From positions 5,002-13,482 of the forward strand of contig JAANXI010000168.1 in NCBI GenBank assembly GCA_018263365.1: a stretch of 8,481 nucleotides of DNA, in the 5' to 3' direction. The DNA is from Fidelibacterota bacterium (GTDB lineage Bacteria; Fidelibacterota; JAANXI01). The position numbers were made by a program, and so were the translations under genes. This document shows, in pieces, positions 1 to 6,559 of this stretch. Numbering within the stretch: position 1 is the stretch's first letter; the number at the start of each line of letters is the position of its first letter. Under the pieces are notes generated by a model. That model was not told where the DNA came from. It searched no databases and worked only from the letters and a program-made list of their open reading frames with translations.

Positions 1-1150
1 CGAACAGCACTTTGAAGTTTTGGATTGGATGTCGGAGGATATCTTTCATCGCTCGCCACAACCGAACGAAGATATTTTTTCCGTGCACCAATGGCGCCAT
101 GAGCAACCGCCAGAACCCGGAGCCTGCCGGATAGCGTACCGGCTCGAGATGGCTCCACTTGTCCGTGTGCAGAATTGAGCCGATAGCGACGCCTTCGGTG
201 AAGTCGACGTCCCTGTCAGGATTGGATATACCGATCAGGTTTTCGGAGTTCGTTCGGATTTCGTGTCCCACAGTCGGGGAGAGGTTCGGAAGGGAGGATT
301 TCTGCAATTCAAGCAGCAATTTCACGGTTCCCATAACTCCTCCGGCGAAGATAACGCCTTTGGAGGTAAATGACCCTTTCTTCGGAAAAAATGAGGTCGC
401 CTGTTTCCAGTGGACGCGATAGCCATCGGAACCGTCTTCGGCCCGCACCGGCTTTACATCGTAGACTTCCGATTCCGCCTGAATCGTTACGCCCAGTTTT
501 TGCGCCAGGTAGAGGTAATTCTTATCGAGCGTATTTTTTGCGTTGTACCGGCATCCCAGCATACATCCGCCGCAGAACCGGCAGCCTTCCCGTTCCGGGC
601 CTGCTCCGTCAAAATACGGATCAGGTACGGTTTTTTCCGGCTCACCGAAATAAACGGCGACATCGGTCGGTTCAAATTCATCCGCTTTGCCCAGCGATGT
701 CGCGAGCTTCTGGAGTGCTTCATCACCACGATACAATCGGGGATTCGTATCCGCCCCAAGCATCCGTCGGGCAGTTTTATAATGCGGCGCCAATTCACGC
801 TGCCAGTCGGCAAGGTGGCTCCAGGAGTCGGCAGTGAAGAACTCCTCTTTTGGTACCGGAAGCGTGTTGGCGTAAACTAGCGAGCCTCCGCCAACACCGA
901 CACCGGAGAGGATACCAACGTGCCGGAAGAAGGTGAGCTTGAATATCCCGAAGAACTTCAGCAGTGGCAGCCAGAGCCACTTTTTCAAATTCCAGTTGGA
1001 TTTGGGAAAGTCGGATGGGTTTTTCCACTGGCCCTTTTCGAGCATTAAAACGACGTAACCCTTTTGCGCCAGTCGCAGCGCAGAGACCGATCCACCGAAT
1101 CCGCTGCCGACGATAATATAATCATAATCAAACGAGTGTGTCTCTTGCAT
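1..1150 (-). CDS. GMC-family FAD oxidoreductase, cholesterol oxidase/ChoD-like, N-terminal 383 residues (runs off window)
   Basis: This is a flavoprotein of the glucose-methanol-choline oxidoreductase family, probably oxidising an alcohol or sterol-like substrate in the cytoplasm; the true substrate cannot be read from the sequence. The start is ATG at 1150-1148 with a weak GAGTGA-like site upstream. Residues 12-20 (IIVGSGFGG) are the Rossmann dinucleotide-binding loop for FAD, and E38-K39 would end the second strand. The glycine-rich stretch SGVGVGGGSLVYAN (about 82-95) is the family's second FAD-contacting signature. Residues 190-200 form CRFCGGCMLGC, followed by RYNAKNTLDKNYLYLAQ, a block I recognise from the mycobacterial ChoD-like branch. 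Later, GVIFAGGVMGTVKLL (about 264-278) matches the family's second conserved region. Family members are around 550-580 residues, so about a third, including the catalytic His region, lies beyond base 1. No signal peptide is present. The gene is divergent from folB. Family assignment is confident; cholesterol specificity is not. Confidence 0.88.
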   Translation of the reverse strand, partial: MQETHSFDYDYIIVGSGFGGSVSALRLAQKGYVVLMLEKGQWKNPSDFPKSNWNLKKWLWLPLLKFFGIFKLTFFRHVGILSGVGVGGGSLVYANTLPVPKEEFFTADSWSHLADWQRELAPHYKTARRMLGADTNPRLYRGDEALQKLATSLGKADEFEPTDVAVYFGEPEKTVPDPYFDGAGPEREGCRFCGGCMLGCRYNAKNTLDKNYLYLAQKLGVTIQAESEVYDVKPVRAEDGSDGYRVHWKQATSFFPKKGSFTSKGVIFAGGVMGTVKLLLELQKSSLPNLSPTVGHEIRTNSENLIGISNPDRDVDFTEGVAIGSILHTDKWSHLEPVRYPAGSGFWRLLMAPLVHGKNIFVRLWRAMKDILRHPIQNFKVLF

Positions 1151-1261
1151 ACGTTCACTCAATTTTGGATTGAATTTACCCGGACTGAATCAGGGAGACC
1201 AGAAGCCGCTCTTCGACGACCTCAAGTCTGCTCCGATATGTCAAAGAGTGACTCCTAAGGC

Positions 1262-1284
1262 GTCATCCTGAGCTTGTCGAAGGG
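1262..1284. repeat. Dispersed intergenic repeat copy (GTCATCCTGAGCTTGTCGAA type)
   Basis: The sequence begins GTCATCCTGAGCTTGTCGAA and continues GGG. I recognise this as a short element that recurs, in direct and inverted orientation, between genes of many unrelated bacteria, often in many copies per genome. It is non-coding here and sits between two divergent genes. Only one clean copy is in this window; a diverged relative appears near 8444-8471. Identification rests on recall of the motif. Confidence 0.55.
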
Positions 1285-1501
1285 TAGACACCTGTCTTAA
1301 ATAGCAAATCAGACAACTAGCGAGATGGTGATTCAGTCTGTGAATAATCTCAACATTCCTACATCCTGGAAAATGGTTTGACCCTGATCTCTGATTATCT
1401 CGTCTTTTTAACAAGGTGAAAACTAAAGTTTACCTATTTCCCCCGACGTTGTCAAAACGAAGTTCCGCCCGAAACAGGCAATTAGTGGAGTTTAGATTCA
1501 G

Positions 1502-1533
1502 TTTGCTTCCTCCGTAAAATATAGATAATTTTA
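1502..1533 (+). promoter_or_regulatory. Candidate Bacteroidota-type promoter of the folB operon
   Basis: TTTG at 1502-1505 and TAATTTTA at 1526-1533 are separated by 20 bases, close to the -33 TTTG / -7 TAnnTTTG arrangement of Bacteroidota sigma-A promoters, with one mismatch in the second element. The same bases also read as a sigma-70-like TTGCTT-N17-TAATTT. Transcription would then start only a few bases before the folB ATG at 1544. The region is AT-rich and no Shine-Dalgarno sequence lies upstream of folB. The call is from pattern only. Confidence 0.4.
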
Positions 1534-1543
1534 ACAATATTTT

Positions 1544-1909
1544 ATGGACAAAATCCACATCAAAAATATGGTGTTTTACGGGTACCACGGGGTCAAATCC
1601 GAGGAGAACTCCCTGGGCGCCCGGTTTGAAGTGGATATTACCATGGAAGCGGATCTGGAGGCGGCGATCAAGAGTGATCGCCTGAGCGACACCATTAACT
1701 ATAACGATGTATATAATCTGGTTGATCACAGCGTCACTGAACGAAAATACTATCTGATTGAGGCGCTGGCCGGCCAGATCTGCCAGCGCATTCTGGACGA
1801 ATTTCCTCAGGTCGTAAGTGCTACCGTGAATGTTCGTAAACCAAACGCGCCAATCAAAGGGGTCTTAGACCATGTCGAAGTCGAAATCGAACGGAGCCGA
1901 AACGAATAA
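1544..1909 (+). CDS. folB: Dihydroneopterin aldolase
   Basis: FolB cleaves 7,8-dihydroneopterin to 6-hydroxymethyl-7,8-dihydropterin and glycolaldehyde in cytoplasmic folate synthesis; it works as a homo-oligomer. The 121-residue length is typical. The family opening is clear: MDKIHIKNMVFYGYHGVKSEE, with the Tyr-His-Gly and following Glu of the pterin site at about residues 12-20. SDTINYNDVYNLV (about 48-60) is the conserved strand-helix region, LIEALAGQI (about 71-79) carries the substrate-anchoring Glu, and VRKPNAPIKGVLDHVEVEIER (about 97-117) contains the conserved Lys-Pro and the C-terminal strand. The start is fixed by an in-frame TAA 12 bases upstream. There is no Shine-Dalgarno site, only AT-rich sequence, which fits Bacteroidota practice or a very short leader. 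The 3' end overlaps folK by 38 bases, so the two are probably translated together from one mRNA. Confidence 0.95.
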   Translation: MDKIHIKNMVFYGYHGVKSEENSLGARFEVDITMEADLEAAIKSDRLSDTINYNDVYNLVDHSVTERKYYLIEALAGQICQRILDEFPQVVSATVNVRKPNAPIKGVLDHVEVEIERSRNE

Positions 1910-2423
1910 GGAGCCGGCTGCCGGGACGCGGGTTTTTTTATCGCTGGGATCGAACGTGGGAGATCGGATGGACTATCTGCACCAGGCCATAGATGGGATG
2001 GCGCATCTGGAGGAAATCGACGTAGTGAAGACATCGGCGATCTACGAAACCCAGCCACTGGAGGTAACAGACCAGGAGAAATTCCTTAATATGATCGCCG
2101 AGGTGAAGACAACGCTTGAACCGACCCAGTTGTTGAAATCACTGAAAAAACTCGAAAAAAAATTGGGACGCAAAAAGCGAAGGGCCAAAGGTCCCAGGGA
2201 AATCGATATCGATATTGTGTTCTATGGCCAGGCAGTGATGGACGAGCCGGACTTAACTATCCCACATGAAAAGTTTCATCAGCGGAAATTTGTGCTGTTT
2301 CCGCTGAGTCATCTTGCCCCGGAATTTCGGAGTCCGCGCGAGGAAAAAACGGTCGCCGAACTTTTGCATGAATGCCCGGACAAGAGTTATATTCATTTAC
2401 ACGGACATCTGAAGAACGCATGA
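1872..2423 (+). CDS. folK: 2-amino-4-hydroxy-6-hydroxymethyldihydropteridine pyrophosphokinase (HPPK)
   Basis: FolK transfers pyrophosphate from ATP to 6-hydroxymethyldihydropterin, the step right after FolB, making the substrate for dihydropteroate synthase (folP is not in the window). The 183 residues contain the family signatures in order: VFLSLGSNVGDR (21-32), SAIYETQP (55-62), FLNMIAEV (71-78) and GPREIDIDIVFYG (107-119), in which D112 and D114 are the expected Mg-ATP ligands; IPHEKFHQRKFVLFPL (130-145) closes the pterin pocket. The ATG at 1872 lies inside folB, 38 bases before its stop, with AAAGGGG about nine bases upstream; no other ATG, GTG or TTG occurs before the conserved core. 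The protein therefore has an extra Ser/Lys-rich tail of about 18 residues ahead of the core. An A8 run at 2155-2162 encodes part of a Lys-rich helix. The stop overlaps the next start as ATGA. Confidence 0.95.
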   Translation: MSKSKSNGAETNKEPAAGTRVFLSLGSNVGDRMDYLHQAIDGMAHLEEIDVVKTSAIYETQPLEVTDQEKFLNMIAEVKTTLEPTQLLKSLKKLEKKLGRKKRRAKGPREIDIDIVFYGQAVMDEPDLTIPHEKFHQRKFVLFPLSHLAPEFRSPREEKTVAELLHECPDKSYIHLHGHLKNA

Positions 2424-3058
2424 AAAATTTATATTACATTGCTATTGAGGGCGTCATTGGCGTTGGGAAAACCAGCCTCGCAAAGCTGCTGGCAGAGCGC
2501 CTGAATGCCAAACTGGTGCTGGAGAAGTTCGAGGAAAACCCCTTTCTGGAAGACTTCTACTGGGATAAAGAACGGTTTGCCTTCCAGACGCAGTTGTGGT
2601 TTCTACTGAGCCGGTACCGGCAACAGCAAGAACTGCAGCAGGTGGATCTGTTTCACCGGCTGCTGATGACCGATTACATGTTTGTGAAGGACCGGTTGTT
2701 CGCATTCATCAATCTGGATGACAAAGAACTGGCTCTGTACGAGAAAATAGCCGACCTGCTGGAACGCGATATTCCTGAACCGGATCTGGTGATTTATCTC
2801 CAGGCTGATACTGAGCGCCTAATGCAAAATATCCGGGACCGGGGGCGGTCGTATGAATCGCACATTACCCCGGATTATATCGACTCGCTCAATCAGGTGT
2901 ACAACCAGTATTTTCTACAGTATAAAGAAGGCCCGTTGCTGATCATCAACGCCACGGAAATTGATTTTGTCCATAACCCGGACGATTTGGAAGAGCTCAT
3001 TCAGACGATCCGGCAGCCCATTACCGGTACGAAATTTTATAACCCGTCAAAAAAGTAA
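2420..3058 (+). CDS. Deoxynucleoside kinase (dGK/dAK/dCK family)
   Basis: This cytoplasmic kinase phosphorylates salvaged deoxynucleosides to monophosphates using ATP; whether it prefers deoxyadenosine, deoxyguanosine or deoxycytidine cannot be told. The chosen start, ATG at 2420, overlaps the folK stop (ATGA) and places the P-loop GVIGVGKTS at residues 11-19, as expected; an in-frame ATG at 2372 would add 16 residues lying wholly within folK and is unlikely. RYRQQQELQ (65-73) fits the base-recognition helix, TDYMFVKDRLFA (84-95) holds the Asp-Arg motif of the substrate site, LVIYLQAD (123-130) is the core strand before the LID, and RDRGRSYE (139-146) is the Arg-rich LID over ATP. The length of 212 residues is usual for the family. 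The folB-folK-dNK order is one I associate with Bacteroidota and Chlorobi genomes, linking folate and DNA-precursor supply. Confidence 0.92.
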   Translation: MKNLYYIAIEGVIGVGKTSLAKLLAERLNAKLVLEKFEENPFLEDFYWDKERFAFQTQLWFLLSRYRQQQELQQVDLFHRLLMTDYMFVKDRLFAFINLDDKELALYEKIADLLERDIPEPDLVIYLQADTERLMQNIRDRGRSYESHITPDYIDSLNQVYNQYFLQYKEGPLLIINATEIDFVHNPDDLEELIQTIRQPITGTKFYNPSKK

Positions 3059-3070
3059 GAAGGTGGTTTC

Positions 3071-3250
3071 ATGATACGGCTAATCCTTTGGGGAGTGCTG
3101 GCGTATCTGGCTTACCGTGCCTATCGTGTAGTCAAGGATTCGCTGTACATCGACCAGGATTCAGACATCGGGGGCGACCAGACTGACAAACGGTTCGAAA
3201 TTGACGAAGATGATATTGAAGACGCGGAATTCAAGGATTTAAACGAATAA
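3071..3250 (+). CDS. Small single-pass membrane protein of unknown function (59 aa)
   Basis: A 59-codon frame starts at ATG 3071, 12 bases after the kinase stop, with an AAGGTGG Shine-Dalgarno match about five bases upstream, and ends with TAA just 18 bases before the channel gene. Residues 2-21 (IRLILWGVLAYLAYRAYRVV) form one hydrophobic segment flanked by Arg, suggesting a membrane anchor with the tail in the cytoplasm. Residues 28-59 are strongly acidic, rich in Asp and Glu, ending DEDDIEDAEFKDLNE. I do not recognise a named family. Similar tiny proteins with one membrane segment and a closing acidic motif occur in Bacteroidota-like genomes, but that is recall, not proof. A good ribosome site, tight packing and a sensible composition argue that it is real. 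It might assist the adjacent MscS channel; this is a guess from position only. Confidence 0.72.
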   Translation: MIRLILWGVLAYLAYRAYRVVKDSLYIDQDSDIGGDQTDKRFEIDEDDIEDAEFKDLNE

Positions 3251-3268
3251 ACCAGGGGGCAAGGCACT

Positions 3269-4342
3269 GTGCAGAACTTATGGCAACGAGCTGTTGACTA
3301 TTTTACCCAGCCTGAACGAATAATCGGATGGCTCGACACACTGCTTGAAATTTTTATCATTCTCTTGGTGGCCCGTATTGCCATCAGATTGATGCAAAGG
3401 GTAATAAAGAGCCGGCTCAAACCGCTGGAATCGCTCCCGGATACCGATCCGAAGAAGCAGCGCTCAAAGACCATGCTGCCGTTGCTCGAAAATATCATAA
3501 GCTACGTGATTTACGGGCTTGCAGGCGTTCTGGCCATTCAGCAGCTGGGGGTGGATATTACGGCAATTCTCGCCGGAGCCGGGGTTGTTGGCCTGGCCAT
3601 CGGTTTTGGCGCACAGAGTTTGGTCAAGGATTTGATCTCAGGCTTTTTTCTGCTATTTGATGGTCTGGTGGGGGTGGGGGATGTGATTACCATTGATGCT
3701 CATACCGGCCTGGTTGAAAAGATCGGCATTCGCAATACACAGATTCGCAAATTCTCGGGCGAGCTCCGGACGATCCCCAATGGTGATTTAACCAGCTTTG
3801 GAAACTTTAACCGTGGATTCATGCGGGCCATCGTCCCCGTTGGCGTGGCCTACGAAGCCAACATCGAAGATGCCATGGCCGTCCTTCGCAAGATCGCCCA
3901 GGATTATGTGAACATGCATCAGGATATTGTGCTTGAAGAGCCCATGATACAGGGAGTAATGAACTTTAATGCCAGCGATGTGGAAGTTCGGGTTGTCATC
4001 AAGGTCGTGCCGGGGAATCAGTGGCAGACTGAGCGAGATCTCCGGCGGATGATCAAAGCCTACTTCGATAACCGCAACGTGGAAATTCCGTTCCCGCGCC
4101 ATATCGTCTACGTCCGGGATGAAAGCGAATGGGACAATTCCATCGATGTCACCGACACGCCACCTGAGAAAATCGAAGAATTACCGGATCTGGATAAGTT
4201 CGGCGAGTTCGGTGTGGACAAAGAAAACCTGGGCAAAGTCCACGAAGAGTACCGGCGACTGAAGAAGTCCATGAAAAACTGGTCGCAGCGGTTACGCGGC
4301 GGCTCGTCAAGTGAATCTTCCTCTGAAGAGAAGAAGGAGTGA
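3269..4342 (+). CDS. MscS-family mechanosensitive ion channel
   Basis: This inner-membrane protein is a small-conductance mechanosensitive channel that releases solutes on sudden osmotic downshift, probably as a heptamer. Of 357 residues, about 20-45 form TM1, 72-92 TM2 and 97-130 the pore-lining TM3, whose GAGVVGLAIGFGAQSLVKDLISG shows the family's Ala/Gly packing pattern. The beta domain follows: GDVITIDAHTGLVEKIGIRNTQIR (137-160), the conserved IPNGDL (169-174) and FNRGF (180-184). VEIPFP (271-276) is the classic end of the MscS cytoplasmic cage. Beyond it is an extra charged tail of about 75 residues ending in a Ser-rich stretch and EEKKE. The start is GTG at 3269, the only one possible after the in-frame stop of the preceding gene; purine-rich AGGGGGCAAGG lies just ahead. 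Its stop shares a base with the next start. It resembles the short three-helix YkuT/MscS class rather than the large MscK type. Confidence 0.93.
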   Translation: MQNLWQRAVDYFTQPERIIGWLDTLLEIFIILLVARIAIRLMQRVIKSRLKPLESLPDTDPKKQRSKTMLPLLENIISYVIYGLAGVLAIQQLGVDITAILAGAGVVGLAIGFGAQSLVKDLISGFFLLFDGLVGVGDVITIDAHTGLVEKIGIRNTQIRKFSGELRTIPNGDLTSFGNFNRGFMRAIVPVGVAYEANIEDAMAVLRKIAQDYVNMHQDIVLEEPMIQGVMNFNASDVEVRVVIKVVPGNQWQTERDLRRMIKAYFDNRNVEIPFPRHIVYVRDESEWDNSIDVTDTPPEKIEELPDLDKFGEFGVDKENLGKVHEEYRRLKKSMKNWSQRLRGGSSSESSSEEKKE

Positions 4343-5514
4343 TGACTGGATCTGTCCCGCCCCAACCGTCTGCTGATCTGATTTACCTCGATCACCACGC
4401 CAGTACACCCATTTTGCCTCAGGTACAACAAGCGATGCAGCCGTGGCTGGACCGCGGATACGGAAATCCGTCCAATACACTGCACCAGTATGGTCGCGAG
4501 GCCAGAGATGCCGTGGAGTGGGCCAAAACGCAAGTGGCGAACCTTATCAATGCCTCCCCTGAGGAGATTATTTTCACCTCAGGCGCCACCGAAGCCAATA
4601 ACCTTGCGCTCCGGGGTGCAGTAAAGTCGCTTGCTGGTTCAAAAGGAATCTTAATTACGAATGTGGAGCATCCTTCAGTTGTTGAACCTGCAAACTATTT
4701 GAAATCGCAGGGTGTTTCGGTCGTAGAAATCGAGGTGAATTCGGACGGAATCGCTGAACCGGAGAACATCGAGGAGATATTTTCAGTCAGCGATATCGGA
4801 TTCCTCTCGGTGATTGCGGTCCAGGGTGAGATCGGAACGATTAATCCGATCAACTCGGTTGCGGAGATCGCTCATGCACACTCTGTCCTGATTCATACCG
4901 ATGCGGCTCAGGCGGTCGGGAAAATTCCGGTGAATGTGCGGGACTGGAATATAGATTACCTTACCATTGCCGGTCATAAAATGTACGGCCCGAAAGGCGT
5001 CGGTGCATTATATCGCAGAAAGGGCGCTCCGTTGGAGCCAATACTATTCGGCGCTGGACATGAGCAGGGGATGCGCCCGGGAACGGAGAACGTGCCGTAT
5101 CTTGTGGGGTTCGGGGAAGCGTGCAGGATAGCCTCGGAAGACCTGGAAAACGAAGCTGAGCGTCAGCGGGATCTGCGAAATTATCTCTGGGAAAGAGTGC
5201 ACCAATCTGCGCCGAAAGTTCGACTGAACGGCGCATTGGAGCCGCGTCATCCGGGTAACCTACACATAAGTTTTCCGGATATTGACAGCCGGGAATTACT
5301 TGCGAAACTACCAAAATATGCACTTTCGGTGGGCTCGGCCTGCCATTCGGAAAACCCGGAAGCCAATCCGATCATTCAATCTCTGGGAATACCGGTAAAT
5401 TACGCTGCAGGAACCATTCGCGTCGGGATCGGACGTTCCAACACTCGGCGTCAGATAGAACAGTTTGCGGATGACCTGATTGAAGCATATCAATCACTTA
5501 TGGAAGAGGGATAA
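4342..5514 (+). CDS. Class V aminotransferase-type cysteine desulfurase (NifS/IscS family)
   Basis: The enzyme uses PLP to take sulfur from L-cysteine as a persulfide for Fe-S clusters or other thio-compounds in the cytoplasm. Read from ATG 4342 it has 390 residues. IYLDHHASTP (14-23) is the family opening; FTSGATEANNLAL (78-90) binds the PLP phosphate; EHPSV (109-113) supplies the ring-stacking His110; HTDAAQ (185-190) holds Asp187 and Gln190; GHKMYGPKGVGALY (211-224) contains the PLP lysine K213; GSACHSENPEANP (331-343) carries the catalytic Cys334 on its mobile loop; RVGIGRSNT (360-368) closes the fold. One oddity is VQGEIG (160-165), where IscS has NNEIG. The start shares one base with the channel stop (TGATG); a GTG one codon earlier is possible. 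AAGGAG lies very close to the ATG, so coupling with mscS is likely. No scaffold gene such as iscU is beside it, so the exact sulfur acceptor is unknown. Confidence 0.93.
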   Translation: MTGSVPPQPSADLIYLDHHASTPILPQVQQAMQPWLDRGYGNPSNTLHQYGREARDAVEWAKTQVANLINASPEEIIFTSGATEANNLALRGAVKSLAGSKGILITNVEHPSVVEPANYLKSQGVSVVEIEVNSDGIAEPENIEEIFSVSDIGFLSVIAVQGEIGTINPINSVAEIAHAHSVLIHTDAAQAVGKIPVNVRDWNIDYLTIAGHKMYGPKGVGALYRRKGAPLEPILFGAGHEQGMRPGTENVPYLVGFGEACRIASEDLENEAERQRDLRNYLWERVHQSAPKVRLNGALEPRHPGNLHISFPDIDSRELLAKLPKYALSVGSACHSENPEANPIIQSLGIPVNYAAGTIRVGIGRSNTRRQIEQFADDLIEAYQSLMEEG

Positions 5515-5518
5515 GACT

Positions 5519-6556
5519 GTGAGACGACTGTTAATTGTACTGGTGGCATTTTCACTCATGCCGATCGGTTTAACGGCTGGACAGCCCGATACGGCGTACG
5601 TGGCATGGTGGAATGTGGAGAACCTCTTTGATAATGTGGATGATCCCTATGAAGGCGATGACGAATTCACGGCTGCCAGTGACAAACGGTGGACTGACAA
5701 GCGCGTTGATGCAAAGTTCGTTGGTCTCTCCAGGGTACTCGCCTCGATGAATGACGGACAGGGACCGGATCTGCTGGGACTGGCGGAAGTGGAACATCGG
5801 TCGGTATTGGAAACCTGGGTGCAGAATTATTTGCAGAAATTCGGATACGGGATCGCCTATCACGAGTCGCCGGATTTGCGCAGTATCGATTTGGCGTTAT
5901 TGTATCGGAAATCCATTTTTGAGCATATCGCAACCCGCGGGCACGCTATTGATCTTGGGTCGGGAAATCGTCCGACCAGGGATGTGACTGTCTACTCGCT
6001 CGTCTCCGATGGAGATACGCTGGATTGTGTTTTGGTGCACTGGCCGTCCCGGTATGGCGGCAAGGAACAGAGCGAACCGAAGCGGATTACCGCTGCAAAG
6101 GTAACCTCCGGCGCTATCGACTCGCTCTACCGCATCCGGCGAAACGATGATGTTATTCTCATGGGCGATTTTAATGACACCCCCGGCGATGTCTCGATTA
6201 CCCGGTACTTACATGCACGAGACGTTCCGCCATCAGCCGTGGATGGCGACAAGCCGTATCTGTTTAATACGATGATGCAGGTGCATGAGAATCCGGCTAT
6301 GGGAAGTTATTATTATCGGGGTGACTGGAATACGCTGGATCAAATTTTACTGACGAGCGGATTATTCAACCAAACCGGATTTGGCACAGGAAATCCGGTG
6401 GGAGACGTCTTTGTGTTGCCGTTTATGCGGGAGCAGGAGGGCCGGTACAAGGATGCGCCGTACCGGACGTATGTGGGACCGCGGTATCTTGGTGGCATTA
6501 GCGATCATTTTCCCGTATTTATTCAATTAGAGCATTATAACTCCAACCGAGAATAA
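5519..6556 (+). CDS. Secreted endonuclease/exonuclease/phosphatase-fold protein
   Basis: A metal-dependent phosphoesterase of the EEP (DNase I-like) superfamily, probably exported. The start chosen is GTG at 5519, four bases after the desulfurase stop and eight after AGAGGG. It gives an exact signal peptide: RR, then LLIVLVAFSLMPIGL, and a likely cut after LTA near residue 20. An ATG at 5480 would bury this signal behind 13 charged residues within the previous gene. In the 345-residue protein, WNVENLFD (31-38) gives the first metal-site Asn, GLAEVEH (87-93) the catalytic Glu, SIDLALLYR (122-130) the active-site Asp strand, VHWPSR (173-178) a His, GDFNDTP (216-222) the Asp/Asn pair, and SDHFPV (328-333) the closing Asp-His. 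DNA, RNA, nucleotide or another phosphodiester could be the substrate; the family does not decide this. The similar arrangement in Bacteroidota is usually annotated only as endonuclease. Export is to the periplasm or beyond. Confidence 0.88.
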   Translation: MRRLLIVLVAFSLMPIGLTAGQPDTAYVAWWNVENLFDNVDDPYEGDDEFTAASDKRWTDKRVDAKFVGLSRVLASMNDGQGPDLLGLAEVEHRSVLETWVQNYLQKFGYGIAYHESPDLRSIDLALLYRKSIFEHIATRGHAIDLGSGNRPTRDVTVYSLVSDGDTLDCVLVHWPSRYGGKEQSEPKRITAAKVTSGAIDSLYRIRRNDDVILMGDFNDTPGDVSITRYLHARDVPPSAVDGDKPYLFNTMMQVHENPAMGSYYYRGDWNTLDQILLTSGLFNQTGFGTGNPVGDVFVLPFMREQEGRYKDAPYRTYVGPRYLGGISDHFPVFIQLEHYNSNRE

Positions 6557-6559
6557 ATT

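Larger units (their letters stand above)
1151..1543. other. Divergent intergenic region without a gene
   Basis: This stretch separates the minus-strand oxidoreductase from the plus-strand folB operon. I see no convincing coding frame, tRNA or structured RNA. It holds one copy of a dispersed repeat (1262-1284), a short inverted repeat AGACA-CC-TGTCT (1286-1297) just beside it, and a candidate folB promoter near 1502-1533. The part from about 1300 to 1500 has nothing I can name. Both flanking genes must take their promoters from here, but on the minus strand only an unconvincing TTTGACA without a matching -10 box was seen. Confidence 0.6.

Noticed and set aside
370..880. Several open frames of 100-156 codons on both strands within the oxidoreductase region.
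   Set aside because: They are shadows of the minus-strand GMC gene: they have Arg/Pro-rich translations, no family motifs, and overlap a frame with clear FAD-binding signatures.
1424..1435. AAACT-AA-AGTTT small inverted repeat in the divergent intergenic region.
   Set aside because: Five base pairs of A/T-rich sequence with a two-base spacer is expected by chance in such a region and is not linked to any promoter element.
2155..2162. A8 run in folK as a programmed slippage site.
   Set aside because: It encodes a plausible Lys-rich helix in the normal frame, and no alternative product or stimulatory structure was seen.
3668..3680. GTGGGGGTGGGGG tract in the MscS gene as a possible phase-variable or quadruplex sequence.
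   Set aside because: The G runs are only five long, there are too few for a normal quadruplex, and the codons fit conserved Val-Gly residues of the channel.
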